From positions 2,728,001-2,792,000 of the forward strand of contig NZ_CP162004.1 of assembly GCF_040822115.1 (NCBI RefSeq): DNA of 64,000 bases, read 5' to 3'. Source of the stretch: Flavobacterium sp. WC2421 (GTDB lineage: Bacteria > Bacteroidota > Bacteroidia > Flavobacteriales > Flavobacteriaceae). Below the pieces are notes generated by a model that had not been told where the DNA came from, ran no database searches, and worked only from the letters and a program-made list of their open reading frames with translations. Position numbers and translations under genes: made by a program. Numbering within the stretch: position 1 is the stretch's first letter; each line of letters starts with the position of its first letter. Positions 34,428-42,271 of this stretch are shown one piece after another.

Positions 34428-34514
34428 TTGTTCTCCTAATTACGGGCAAAATGAGGAAAACCGTAAAGAGATTGATTTTCTACAACTTACATTTGGAATA
34501 TTGGTATTTTAATA
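34428..34514 (+). repeat. 87-bp direct repeat, copy 1
   Basis: The sequence starting TTGTTCTCCTAATTACGG recurs at 35691-35776 with one substitution and one small indel region. The two copies bracket the HsdR-N-like gene. Each contains TTACATTTG, a match to the -7 consensus TAnnTTTG. Confidence 0.9.
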
Positions 34515-34575
34515 GTTTTGGCTATCCGAAAAAACACCATAACAAAAGTACTTCACAACATAAACAACAACAGAA

Positions 34576-35646
34576 ATGGAAGATTTAAAATTAAAATTGC
34601 AACAGTTACATCAAAGAGTTGACTCTCTAAAAGACCAAATAAATACAGAAGAAGCAACTAAAAATGCATTTGTAATGCCTTTTATTCAAATTCTTGGATA
34701 TGATATTTTTAATCCAACAGAAGTAATTCCTGAATTTGTTTGTGATATTGGAACTAAAAAAGGAGAAAAAATAGATTATGTAATTAAAAAAGATGGGGAA
34801 CCCATTTTAATAATTGAATGTAAAAATTGGAAAGAAAATGTTGATGCTCATAATTCTCAACTTCATAGATATTATCACGTTTCAAAATCACGCTTTGGAG
34901 TTTTGACAAACGGTCATATTTATAATTTTTATGCAGATTTAGAGAAACCTAATATAATGGATGAAAAACCATTTTTTACTTTAGACATATCAAACTTAAA
35001 AGATACAAGCTTAAAAATTCTAGAAAATTTTTCTAAAAACGGATACAACCTTGAAGAAATTTTAGATTCAGCAGAAGGATTAAAATATATAAAGGCTATT
35101 AGAAACGAATTTGAAAAAGAAATACAAGAACCTTCGGATGAAATAGTTCGTCTTTTAGTAAACAGATTTTTCAACAAACCTTTAACAGCTCCAAGATTAG
35201 TTGCATTCAAAGAATATACTAAAAAAGCATTCTCAAACTCAATAAATGAATCAATAAACTTCAGATTGACAAATGCTTTAAATATAACTGAAACCGTTCC
35301 ATCAAAGACTAATGAACCAACTATAGCTATTGATGAAAATGTTGAAACTCCAAAATTCATTACAACGGAAGAAGAGATTGAAGGTTCTCAAATAGTAAAA
35401 GCCATTTTAAGAGAAATTTTGCCAGCGTCTCGCATTGCATTTAGAGATACTCAATCATATTTTGGTATTTTATTAGATGACAATAATAGAAAGCCAATTT
35501 GTCGCTTACATTTTAATTCAGCAAATAAATATGTTGAACTTTTCAACAATGGAAAAGAGAATGGAGAGAAAAAATTAATTTCTTCCTTAGACGATATTTA
35601 TAATTATAAAACTGAATTATTAACTACAATAAAAAACTACGAATAA
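34576..35646 (+). CDS. Orphan type I restriction HsdR N-domain-like protein
   Basis: The 356-aa protein resembles COG4748/HSDR_N_2 proteins. A coiled N-terminus (LKLQQLHQRVDSLKDQI) is followed by EEATKNAFVMPFIQILGYD and a PD-(D/E)XK core with KIDYVIKK and ILIIECKNWKEN, then SRFGVLTNG. The C-terminal half (SQIVKAILREILPASRI, CRLHFNSANKYVELF) is typical of these stand-alone proteins. No methyltransferase, specificity or helicase gene accompanies it, so it is not a restriction system. It may be a solitary DNA-binding or defence protein. It sits between two near-identical 87-bp repeats and so looks mobile. Confidence 0.8.
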   Translation: MEDLKLKLQQLHQRVDSLKDQINTEEATKNAFVMPFIQILGYDIFNPTEVIPEFVCDIGTKKGEKIDYVIKKDGEPILIIECKNWKENVDAHNSQLHRYYHVSKSRFGVLTNGHIYNFYADLEKPNIMDEKPFFTLDISNLKDTSLKILENFSKNGYNLEEILDSAEGLKYIKAIRNEFEKEIQEPSDEIVRLLVNRFFNKPLTAPRLVAFKEYTKKAFSNSINESINFRLTNALNITETVPSKTNEPTIAIDENVETPKFITTEEEIEGSQIVKAILREILPASRIAFRDTQSYFGILLDDNNRKPICRLHFNSANKYVELFNNGKENGEKKLISSLDDIYNYKTELLTTIKNYE

Positions 35647-35690
35647 CATAAGAAGTAAAATAGCAATGACTAGCCAACTGCTAATACGAA

Positions 35691-35776
35691 TTGTTCTCCT
35701 AATTACGGGCAAAATGAGGAAAACCGTAAAGAGATTGATTTTCTATAACTTACATTTGGGTATTGGTATTTTAATA
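35691..35776 (+). repeat. 87-bp direct repeat, copy 2
   Basis: Second copy of the repeat at 34428-34514, lying 44 bases after the stop of the HsdR-N-like gene. After it, 35777-35967 holds a second TACATTTG box (near 35787), the sequence GTTGGGGGCAATG near 35930, and no gene. Confidence 0.9.
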
Positions 35777-35967
35777 AAAAAAATCATACATTTGAAAACC
35801 ACGTAAAAACAAAATTAATCCACAATAAGATGAAAGTACACTTTCCTTTTGTTGTGGATTTTTGTTTCGAGTATCGTGAGAGAGAATTTAATTAAAAGAA
35901 GTATAAAATTTAGGTTATATACTAGTTGGGGGCAATGCTAAAAAAAACAGAAAAAACATACTAAAAT

Positions 35968-37071
35968 ATGAGATTTAGAAAAAGAGTAAAAGTTTTCCCC
36001 GGATTCCATTTGAATCTTTCAAAATCGGGAATAAGTTCAACACTAGGTGTGAATGGAGCAAGTGTAAACTTCACTAAAAAAGGAAGTTATTTAAACACTG
36101 GAATTCCCGGAACAGGGTTGTATGACCGAAAAAAAATTGGAACAAAACAGAATTCAAATTTCACTGATTCTACAGAAAATATTGAACATAAAAGTAATAG
36201 TACACAAGTAATTGTTGGTGAAATTAAAAGTGCAGAAGCTGATAAATTAACAAGCGCAAATCTTATTGAGCTAAAAGAAACACTTGAAGAAGTTTATAAA
36301 GACAGAATTGAACTTAATCAAGAAATTATACAAACGAAAAAAGAAATTAAATCTGCAAAAACTATACGTATAGTAGCATCTATTTTTGTTGTCGGACTGT
36401 TCGTTAAAACGTTTAAGAATAAAATTCTCGATAAAGAGGAATATTTGCGTGATTTAGAACATCAATTAGAAAATAGTTTCATAAATATTGATGTAGAATT
36501 TGACAAATCTTTTGAAGAAAAATACAATGGTTTACTAAATTCTTATAATGAACTCTTAACAACCGAAGTAATTTGGGACATTACTTCAAGCATACAACAG
36601 GATATGAAAACTACAAGAAGTGCTGCATCAAGTGTTGTAACTCGTAAACCTGTTAAATTTAAATTCGATAATATTGATATTATAAAATCAACTTATCCAG
36701 CATTTCATTTTGAAAATAAAAATGGTGGAGATTTATACATATATCCTGCATTCATAATTTTCACTACAAGCAATAATAAATTTGCACTAATTGATATTAA
36801 AGATTTAGAATTAACTTTTTCACAACAAAGATTTTTAGAAGAAGAAAAAATCCCTTCAGACACAAAAATAATTGATAAAACTTGGGCGAAAGTAAATAAG
36901 AATGGATCACCAGACAAAAGATTCAAAGGCAATTATGAAATACCAATTGTAAGTTATGGAAAACTTGAAATTAAAACTTCTTTCGGTCTAAATGAATTAT
37001 ATTCCTTTAGTAACTTTGAAAAATCAGGACAGTTTTCAGAAACTTTTTTGGACTATAAAAAAGCTCTTTAA
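35968..37071 (+). CDS. DUF4236 domain protein with internal membrane segment
   Basis: The first 55 residues, MRFRKRVKVFPGFHLNLSK with GISSTLGVNGASVNF and NTGIPGTGLYDRK, are a textbook DUF4236 domain, a short glycine-rich beta module of unknown function. After it come a coiled coil, one hydrophobic segment (IRIVASIFVVGLFVKTF, about residues 131-147), and a soluble C-terminal region. The latter (KPVKFKFDNIDIIKSTYPAFHFENKNG and onward) looks like a PH-like beta domain. DUF4236 proteins occur in accessory and defence-rich regions. No role is established. The neighbouring genes are also accessory. Confidence 0.8.
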   Translation: MRFRKRVKVFPGFHLNLSKSGISSTLGVNGASVNFTKKGSYLNTGIPGTGLYDRKKIGTKQNSNFTDSTENIEHKSNSTQVIVGEIKSAEADKLTSANLIELKETLEEVYKDRIELNQEIIQTKKEIKSAKTIRIVASIFVVGLFVKTFKNKILDKEEYLRDLEHQLENSFINIDVEFDKSFEEKYNGLLNSYNELLTTEVIWDITSSIQQDMKTTRSAASSVVTRKPVKFKFDNIDIIKSTYPAFHFENKNGGDLYIYPAFIIFTTSNNKFALIDIKDLELTFSQQRFLEEEKIPSDTKIIDKTWAKVNKNGSPDKRFKGNYEIPIVSYGKLEIKTSFGLNELYSFSNFEKSGQFSETFLDYKKAL

Positions 37072-37081
37072 TTAAAGCACA

Positions 37082-37324
37082 GCCCCTAACAGCAGTTACA
37101 AAATACACAAGGCTTTTGTGGAATTTCCGTTTCGCAACATGTTTACGTTTAGCGGAAAATACTCGGGTTTCCGAATCCTTGTGCATCGTGTAGCTACGAA
37201 ACGTCAAACTGTCTAAAAACCTCAGTTTTGAGTTTTTGTTCTCGGATTCCTATCTTTTAAAAATATAAAATATGGAATTTTTAGAGAGTTTATTTAGGTT
37301 ATTAGACGAACTGACGTTGTAGGC
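37082..37324. other. Imperfect inverted repeat resembling an integron attC cassette boundary
   Basis: GCCCCTAACAGCAGTT at 37082 and AACTGACGTTGTAGGC at 37309 are imperfect reverse complements (about 11 of 16). Between them, further arms CACAAGG/CCTTGTG and TTTCCG/CGGAAA can pair. The ends resemble GCCTAAC/GTTAGGC of attC sites with two extra bases each. GTTGGGGGCAATG before the DUF4236 gene (near 35930) matches the right end GTTGTAGGCAATG. The 302-bp spacer has no gene. Confidence 0.35.
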
Positions 37325-37373
37325 AATGATACCGAACTTTGCGCGTAAACCCTCACCATAAACCAAAATAGTA

Positions 37374-38522
37374 ATGAATATTGAAAGTATACTAAGTAAA
37401 ATAAAACTTTTTGAAGAATTAGTAATCGATTCAGGACTTAAACGTGATTTGGTAGATTACATTGGTGCGATAGCTCAATCACAAAATAGGAATCTTATCT
37501 TTATGAAAGATATATCAGAAAAAGTGAAAACTTATTTTTTTGTAATAGAAAATAATTCTCTTGCTTCTGAGTTAAAACATATTTTGAAAGATTCTGAACC
37601 ATTTACATCTTTAGATATTATTAATCAAATTGATGAAATTAACAACGACCCAGTTTTAACCGCTGAAGAATACTTTCAAAAATTTTATGCTCTATTAGAG
37701 AAGTTGAATTTAAAAATTGACGAAAATCTAAATGAAATTAAAGTCGCCGAAAAAATATTTACTAAATATGCTACAAGTGATAATCTTGTCGAAGGGCAAG
37801 CTGAACAAGCATTAGTTTCATTAGTTTTTAAAGATTTACAATCTACAGGAAGTTTAAAAGAATTTTCAAAAGCATTGAATCGCTGGAACAGGACTCTTTT
37901 AATCTATCATACTTTATTAAAATCAAAATCGCCAGAAGAAATTTCTTTAGTAGAAATCCAAAATGGCTCAATAGATGTAATTTTTAACATTGATTTTGAC
38001 ATTGCAATAGACTTAACGGAACTAATAACTTTCGGATTGAAGGCATATGGTGCTTATTTATTATTGAAATCAAAAGTTGCTAAGGAATTTTTATCAACCT
38101 ATATTGGAAATAAGAAGTTGTTGAAGCTGGAAGAAGATAGAGAAATCTTAATGCTTGATAATATAAAAGAGTCAATCAAAACTAAGGCTTTAGAACAACA
38201 TAAAAGGAAACTTAAAGAAGACAAAGCTATTGAAAAAACTGGTGTTGAAAAAAAGATAGACGAAATTAGCAATGTAATTACAGACCACATTATTAAAGGT
38301 AATGAAATAAAGTTACTTAATGCACACGAAGAAGTTACCGAAGATGGCGAAGAGAAAATTTCCGTTGTCTTACGAGAAGAAACTGCTATTGTGAGAGAAA
38401 GATTCAAACAATTAGATGATGCTAATAAACAATTGCTTTTAGATAAATTTACAATTATAGACGAAGAGCCTGAAAATAAAATCCCAGCTAGCGCGAGCGT
38501 CTCGCTCGTGCCCACAAAGTAA
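37374..38522 (+). CDS. Unrecognised 382-aa accessory protein
   Basis: I do not recognise this protein. The N-terminal half is helical (ILSKIKLFEELVIDSGLKRDL, LNEIKVAEKIFTKYAT). A middle segment SLVEIQNGSIDVIFNIDFDIAI followed by LTELITFGLKAYGAYLLLKSK looks like a beta-hairpin plus amphipathic or membrane helix. The last third is a charged coiled coil (KALEQHKRKLKEDKAIEK). The final 11 or so codons (ASASVSLVPTK) are encoded by a REP palindrome, so its natural C-terminus has probably been replaced. It sits in a repeat-rich accessory stretch, which hints at a conflict or defence role but does not show one. Confidence 0.7.
   Translation: MNIESILSKIKLFEELVIDSGLKRDLVDYIGAIAQSQNRNLIFMKDISEKVKTYFFVIENNSLASELKHILKDSEPFTSLDIINQIDEINNDPVLTAEEYFQKFYALLEKLNLKIDENLNEIKVAEKIFTKYATSDNLVEGQAEQALVSLVFKDLQSTGSLKEFSKALNRWNRTLLIYHTLLKSKSPEEISLVEIQNGSIDVIFNIDFDIAIDLTELITFGLKAYGAYLLLKSKVAKEFLSTYIGNKKLLKLEEDREILMLDNIKESIKTKALEQHKRKLKEDKAIEKTGVEKKIDEISNVITDHIIKGNEIKLLNAHEEVTEDGEEKISVVLREETAIVRERFKQLDDANKQLLLDKFTIIDEEPENKIPASASVSLVPTK
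38487..38515 (-). repeat. REP palindrome copy 1 (inverted)
   Basis: GCTAGCGCGAGCGTCTCGCT and onward to CCCAC is the reverse complement of the two copies around the transposase gene. The core CGAGCG-AGA-CGCTCG forms a hairpin. It overlaps the last codons of the upstream gene. Confidence 0.85.
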
Positions 38523-38660
38523 ATAAAACCAAAGTTGTATGAAAAAATATACATGTAGTTTTCTATTATAGCAGTTTATTTTGATAATTTATTTATAAAA
38601 TAGTTCATTAATAAAAATATCAAAAATAATGGTTTACTTTATTTTAAATTTATTTTGATA

Positions 38661-38689
38661 ATGGGCACGAGCGAGACGTTCGCGCTAGC
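38661..38689 (+). repeat. REP palindrome copy 2
   Basis: ATGGGCACGAGCGAGACGTT then CGCGCTAGC lies 49 bases before the transposase start. It differs from copy 1 (reverse complemented) at two positions. Confidence 0.85.
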
Positions 38690-38738
38690 GGTCTTTAGCT
38701 ACGATGAGCTTAACCATAAAGCAAATACTGTAATAAAT

Positions 38739-39287
38739 ATGAGTACAAAATATAAATTTGGTGAAAGTACAGGTGCTTATTTTGTAAGTTTTGCAACCAT
38801 TAATTGGATTGATGTATTTACACGAGATACTTATTTTGAGAATATCATTGAATCCTTAGATTTTTGTAGAAAAAATAAAGGAATGGAAATTTATGGTTAT
38901 TGCATTATGCCAAGTCATGTTCATTTAATTTTTCGTTCAAGTAATGGAGATCCTTCAGGTTTGATGAGAGATTTTAAAGGTTTTACATCTAAAAAAATGC
39001 TCAAAACAATTGAAGAAAATGTTCAAGAAAGTAGAAGAGAATGGATGCTTTGGATGATGGAACGTGCAAGGAAAAAGAATAGCAATGTAAAACACAGACA
39101 GTTTTGGCAACAAGACAATCATCCAATTGAAATTTGGTCTTTAAAAGTTTTTGAACAAAAACTTAAATATATTCATCAAAACCCTGTAGAATCTGGTTTT
39201 GTAACTGATTCAATTGATTGGAAATACAGTTCAGCTAGAAACTATGGAAATAATGATCATACAATTTTAGAAATAGATATGAATTGA
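38739..39287 (+). CDS. REP-associated tyrosine transposase (RAYT, Y1/HUH)
   Basis: The 182-aa protein beginning MSTKYKFGESTGAYFVSF is a Y1-type HUH enzyme. It has the metal-binding HUH motif PSHVHLIF, and KLKYIHQNPVESGFV carries the presumed catalytic Tyr with the RAYT family IHQNP block. DNHPIEIW is another RAYT signature. An in-frame extension to 38655 would start inside a REP hairpin and is not credible. REP palindromes flank it on both sides, the expected RAYT/REP arrangement. In this family the enzyme nicks and mobilises REP hairpins. Confidence 0.92.
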   Translation: MSTKYKFGESTGAYFVSFATINWIDVFTRDTYFENIIESLDFCRKNKGMEIYGYCIMPSHVHLIFRSSNGDPSGLMRDFKGFTSKKMLKTIEENVQESRREWMLWMMERARKKNSNVKHRQFWQQDNHPIEIWSLKVFEQKLKYIHQNPVESGFVTDSIDWKYSSARNYGNNDHTILEIDMN

Positions 39288-39295
39288 TTTTTATT

Positions 39296-39324
39296 GTGGG
39301 CACGAGTGAGATGCTTGTGCTAGC
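39296..39324 (+). repeat. REP palindrome copy 3 (diverged)
   Basis: GTGGGCACGAGTGAGATGCT then TGTGCTAGC matches copy 2 with several C-to-T type changes, some of which keep G-T wobble pairing in the stem. It lies eight bases after the transposase stop. Confidence 0.8.
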
Positions 39325-39355
39325 AGTGGGCTCGTGAAAAACAAAACCAATTACC

Positions 39356-39363
39356 TACATTTA
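39356..39363 (+). promoter_or_regulatory. Putative promoter TACATTTA in a shared 19-base motif
   Basis: TTACCTACATTTATAATCC (39351-39369) is repeated exactly at 40252-40270 and nearly at 42179-42193, each upstream of a gene for an exported or enzyme-like protein. The core resembles TAnnTTTG with a final A. Confidence 0.45.
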
Positions 39364-39401
39364 TAATCCCAGAATGTTATACTTTATTTTAGAAAAACAA
39401 T

Positions 39402-40241
39402 ATGTATAAAAGAAATTTAAAAGAAAATCTAACAATAATTTTTTTGATTTTAATTGCAAATTCCACTTTTGCACAGAAAAAAGAATTCCGAGAAGCGGTT
39501 GTTGATAGTTTAGCTTTCGTAAATAACAGAAAAATAGTAAACAGCCTAAATACGGATGTCTATCTAAAAAAAACATTTAGTAAAGAAAATATACAAATTC
39601 CGTATCGGCTTCTAAAGCCAAAAAATAATAGTAATAACCAAAAATATCCTTTAGTAATTACCTTCCACAACTCTACCCGAATTGGAAATGATAATGAAAA
39701 TCAACTTGAACCATTTGCAAAAATTTGGTTAAGACCTGAAATTTATAATAAATATCAATGTTATGTAATTGCACCACAATTCAGCAAGCGTTCTTCAAAT
39801 TATGAAAAGAATATTGATGGTATTCAAATTTCAAAATCTTCAAAAGATGTTTTTGCGGTATTGGAATTAATTAAAAATGTTGAAAAAGAATATCCAAACA
39901 TTGATAAAAATAGGATTTACTTAATTGGTTATTCTATGGGGGCATCAACTGCACAAAACGTACTGAATATTGCGCCAAACATATTTGCGGCTACCGTTTC
40001 TGTTGCAGCCGTTCCTGATTTTTCAAATCTTAAAAAATTAAGCAAGAAAAATTTATGGCTTATACATGGGGAAAAAGATGACGAGAATCCCTATATCGGA
40101 AGTGTTGAATTGTTTAATAAATTACTTTCAAACAAAAATTTGATTTTTACGACTTTTAATAACCTCAATCATAATACTATTGTCATTCCTTTTTTAATAA
40201 CCGAGGAAATTCCTAAATGGTTATTTGATAAGCATAAATAA
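39402..40241 (+). CDS. Exported alpha/beta hydrolase (prolyl oligopeptidase/PHB depolymerase-like)
   Basis: The 279-aa protein has a signal peptide (IIFLILIANSTFAQ). The alpha/beta-hydrolase fold shows an early PLVITFHNSTRIGND strand and oxyanion region, the nucleophile elbow IGYSMGAST (S178), an Asp in LIHGEKDDENPY and a His in NNLNHNT. It resembles secreted esterase or peptidase 'dienelactone/PHB depolymerase' proteins of Bacteroidota. The substrate cannot be inferred. A 19-base promoter-like motif is shared with the next gene. Confidence 0.85.
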   Translation: MYKRNLKENLTIIFLILIANSTFAQKKEFREAVVDSLAFVNNRKIVNSLNTDVYLKKTFSKENIQIPYRLLKPKNNSNNQKYPLVITFHNSTRIGNDNENQLEPFAKIWLRPEIYNKYQCYVIAPQFSKRSSNYEKNIDGIQISKSSKDVFAVLELIKNVEKEYPNIDKNRIYLIGYSMGASTAQNVLNIAPNIFAATVSVAAVPDFSNLKKLSKKNLWLIHGEKDDENPYIGSVELFNKLLSNKNLIFTTFNNLNHNTIVIPFLITEEIPKWLFDKHK

Positions 40242-40256
40242 AAAACATCTCTTACC

Positions 40257-40264
40257 TACATTTA
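40257..40264 (+). promoter_or_regulatory. Putative promoter TACATTTA, second copy of the shared motif
   Basis: The same 19-base sequence TTACCTACATTTATAATCC as at 39351 occurs at 40252-40270, 65 bases before the serine hydrolase start. Confidence 0.45.
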
Positions 40265-40334
40265 TAATCCATAGTCACCATAAAATTGGAAAACTAAAAA
40301 ACTATAATTATCGAAATCTAAATCACAAATCAAT

Positions 40335-41894
40335 ATGAAAAAAAGGTCAAAATCATTTTTAGCAGTACTATTTATTTGTTTAACATCAACCGCAAGTTTT
40401 GCTCAATTGTCATCAACCAAAATTGACTCTTTGATGCAAGAGGCATTACAAAAGTTTAAGGTAGCAGGTGCTGCCATCGCTATTGTTAAAGACGGCAAAA
40501 TTATCCATCAAAAAGGATATGGAGTTAATTCTATTGTTACCAAGCAAGTGGTCAATGAAAATACTAATTTCCAAATTGCCTCCAATACTAAAGCATTTAC
40601 AACGGCTGCTTTGGCTATTTTAGAAGACGAAGGCAAATTAAAATGGACCGATAAAGTGATTGACCATATTCCCGAATTTAAAATGTATAACGATTATGTT
40701 ACTGCCAATTTTACCATCCTAGATTTATTAACACACCGCAGTGGCCTTGGTTTGGGTGTTGGGGATTTAATGTTTTTTCCTGATGGTTCTAACTTTACTG
40801 TGAACGATGTGGTGACTAGCTTTCAACATTTTAAAGCGGTTTCGCCCTTTAGAACGCAATATGATTATGATAATTTACTGTATATCGTTGCAGGAGAGGT
40901 TATCGCTAGAGAGAGTGGCATGAGTTATGAGCAATTTGTGCAACAACGCATCATCACTCAATTAGAAATGAACCGTACTTATGTGGGGAGCTTACTGAAA
41001 GACAAGAGTAATCTAGCGGTTTCGCACTCATCAGAATCAGGGACTATAAAAACCATTGAATCGTATGCTATTAGTACAGCAAGTGCAGCGGGAGGTGTAT
41101 ACTCAAATGTAGCCGACTTGTCAAAATGGATGATGACACAGATGAATAAAGGAAAATATGGTGTTGATATGCAATCTACTTTGTTTTCTGAAAAAAATCA
41201 TAACGAAATGTGGCGCATACATACCGTAGAGCAGGCCAATCCAGACCCAAGATATAATTCTCATTTTGCGGGTTACGGTTTAGGATTTGAATTAGGGGAT
41301 AGCAAAGGGAATTTTAAAGTTTCTCATACAGGCGGTCTGCCAGGCATGTTATCTATAATTACGATGTATCCTGACATGAACTTAGGAATTGTTATTTTGA
41401 CCAATACGGAGAATGGTGGAGCTGGTTTATTTAGTGCAGTTACCCAAACGATAAGCGACAGTTATTTAGGTTTAGACGATTTTGGGTGGACCGATAAAAT
41501 GGTGGGATGGATGAATGAAGGTAGAAATCAAGGTGATGATGTAACCAAGGAAGTTTGGAAAAAAGTAGAAGCTGTAAAAAACACCAAAATCAAAAATCAA
41601 GATTTTATAGGTGTTTATGAGGACAACTGGTTTGGAAAAGTGGAAGTATTTTTAAAAGACAAGAAATTGTGGATGAAATGTTTACGTTCGCCAAAATTAA
41701 ATGGTCCTTTGGCTTTTTATGATGCCAATACATTTGCCATAAAATGGGAATATCAAGCGATGAATTGTGATGCGATGGCCACTTTTACCGCAGACGAAAC
41801 CGGAAAAGCACAATCGATAAAGATGAAAGGAATTTCACCAAATATTGACTTTAGTTTTGACTTTCAAGATTTAGACCTAAAAAGAGTAAACTAG
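40335..41894 (+). CDS. Exported beta-lactamase-fold serine hydrolase with C-terminal DUF3471-like domain
   Basis: A 519-aa protein with a signal peptide (FLAVLFICLTSTASFAQ) and a class C beta-lactamase/esterase domain. The nucleophile is in SNTKAF (S83, K86), the second element is YDN (Y178, N180) and the third is HTGGLPG (H331). The last 120 residues (DFIGVYEDNWFGKVEVFLK) match the DUF3471-type lipocalin-like tail common in these proteins. Such enzymes are usually esterases or D-amino peptidases rather than antibiotic-resistance beta-lactamases. Confidence 0.9.
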   Translation: MKKRSKSFLAVLFICLTSTASFAQLSSTKIDSLMQEALQKFKVAGAAIAIVKDGKIIHQKGYGVNSIVTKQVVNENTNFQIASNTKAFTTAALAILEDEGKLKWTDKVIDHIPEFKMYNDYVTANFTILDLLTHRSGLGLGVGDLMFFPDGSNFTVNDVVTSFQHFKAVSPFRTQYDYDNLLYIVAGEVIARESGMSYEQFVQQRIITQLEMNRTYVGSLLKDKSNLAVSHSSESGTIKTIESYAISTASAAGGVYSNVADLSKWMMTQMNKGKYGVDMQSTLFSEKNHNEMWRIHTVEQANPDPRYNSHFAGYGLGFELGDSKGNFKVSHTGGLPGMLSIITMYPDMNLGIVILTNTENGGAGLFSAVTQTISDSYLGLDDFGWTDKMVGWMNEGRNQGDDVTKEVWKKVEAVKNTKIKNQDFIGVYEDNWFGKVEVFLKDKKLWMKCLRSPKLNGPLAFYDANTFAIKWEYQAMNCDAMATFTADETGKAQSIKMKGISPNIDFSFDFQDLDLKRVN

Positions 41895-42271
41895 TAAACC
41901 AATAAGAATAAATCCAACTTAATTAGTGCAAGTCTGTTGATCATTTCCAAAAGAATTCTTGACAGACTAGTTGCGCTAACAATTCTCTTAAAATAGTAGT
42001 TTTTTTACCAATAATTCTATCGAAAATCCTTCCCATACCAATAGAACATAAGTCTAAAGAGGTTTGGAATGCTATTTTTCTATACAACAAGTTGAAGAAA
42101 TTAAGAATCCACATTTTAACTAACTAACAATTATATAATATTTGTCTTTATTTATATAAGTCTTACCATTACTTTCTTCCTACATTTATCATCAGAAAAA
42201 CGGAAAAGTAGTTGTGGCGATTCCCGACACATAAATAACTACCAAAACGAATAAATTAAAAAATAATTGAT
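41895..42271. other. Intergenic spacer of 377 bases
   Basis: No gene, strong hairpin or repeat is visible apart from the TACATTTA promoter-like motif at 42181-42188 (CCTACATTTATCATC), related to those at 39356 and 40257. Confidence 0.5.

Noticed and set aside
34282..34512. Plus-strand 76-codon frame
   Set aside because: It runs across the GC-rich repeat element and into the 87-bp direct repeat, and its composition is not protein-like.
34576..35646. Type I restriction-modification system
   Set aside because: Only an HsdR-N-like domain is present. There is no helicase part, methyltransferase or specificity subunit nearby.
38655..38738. N-terminal extension of the transposase beginning in REP copy 2
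   Set aside because: The extension is read from the REP hairpin and spacer. The ATG at 38739 gives the expected RAYT N-terminus.
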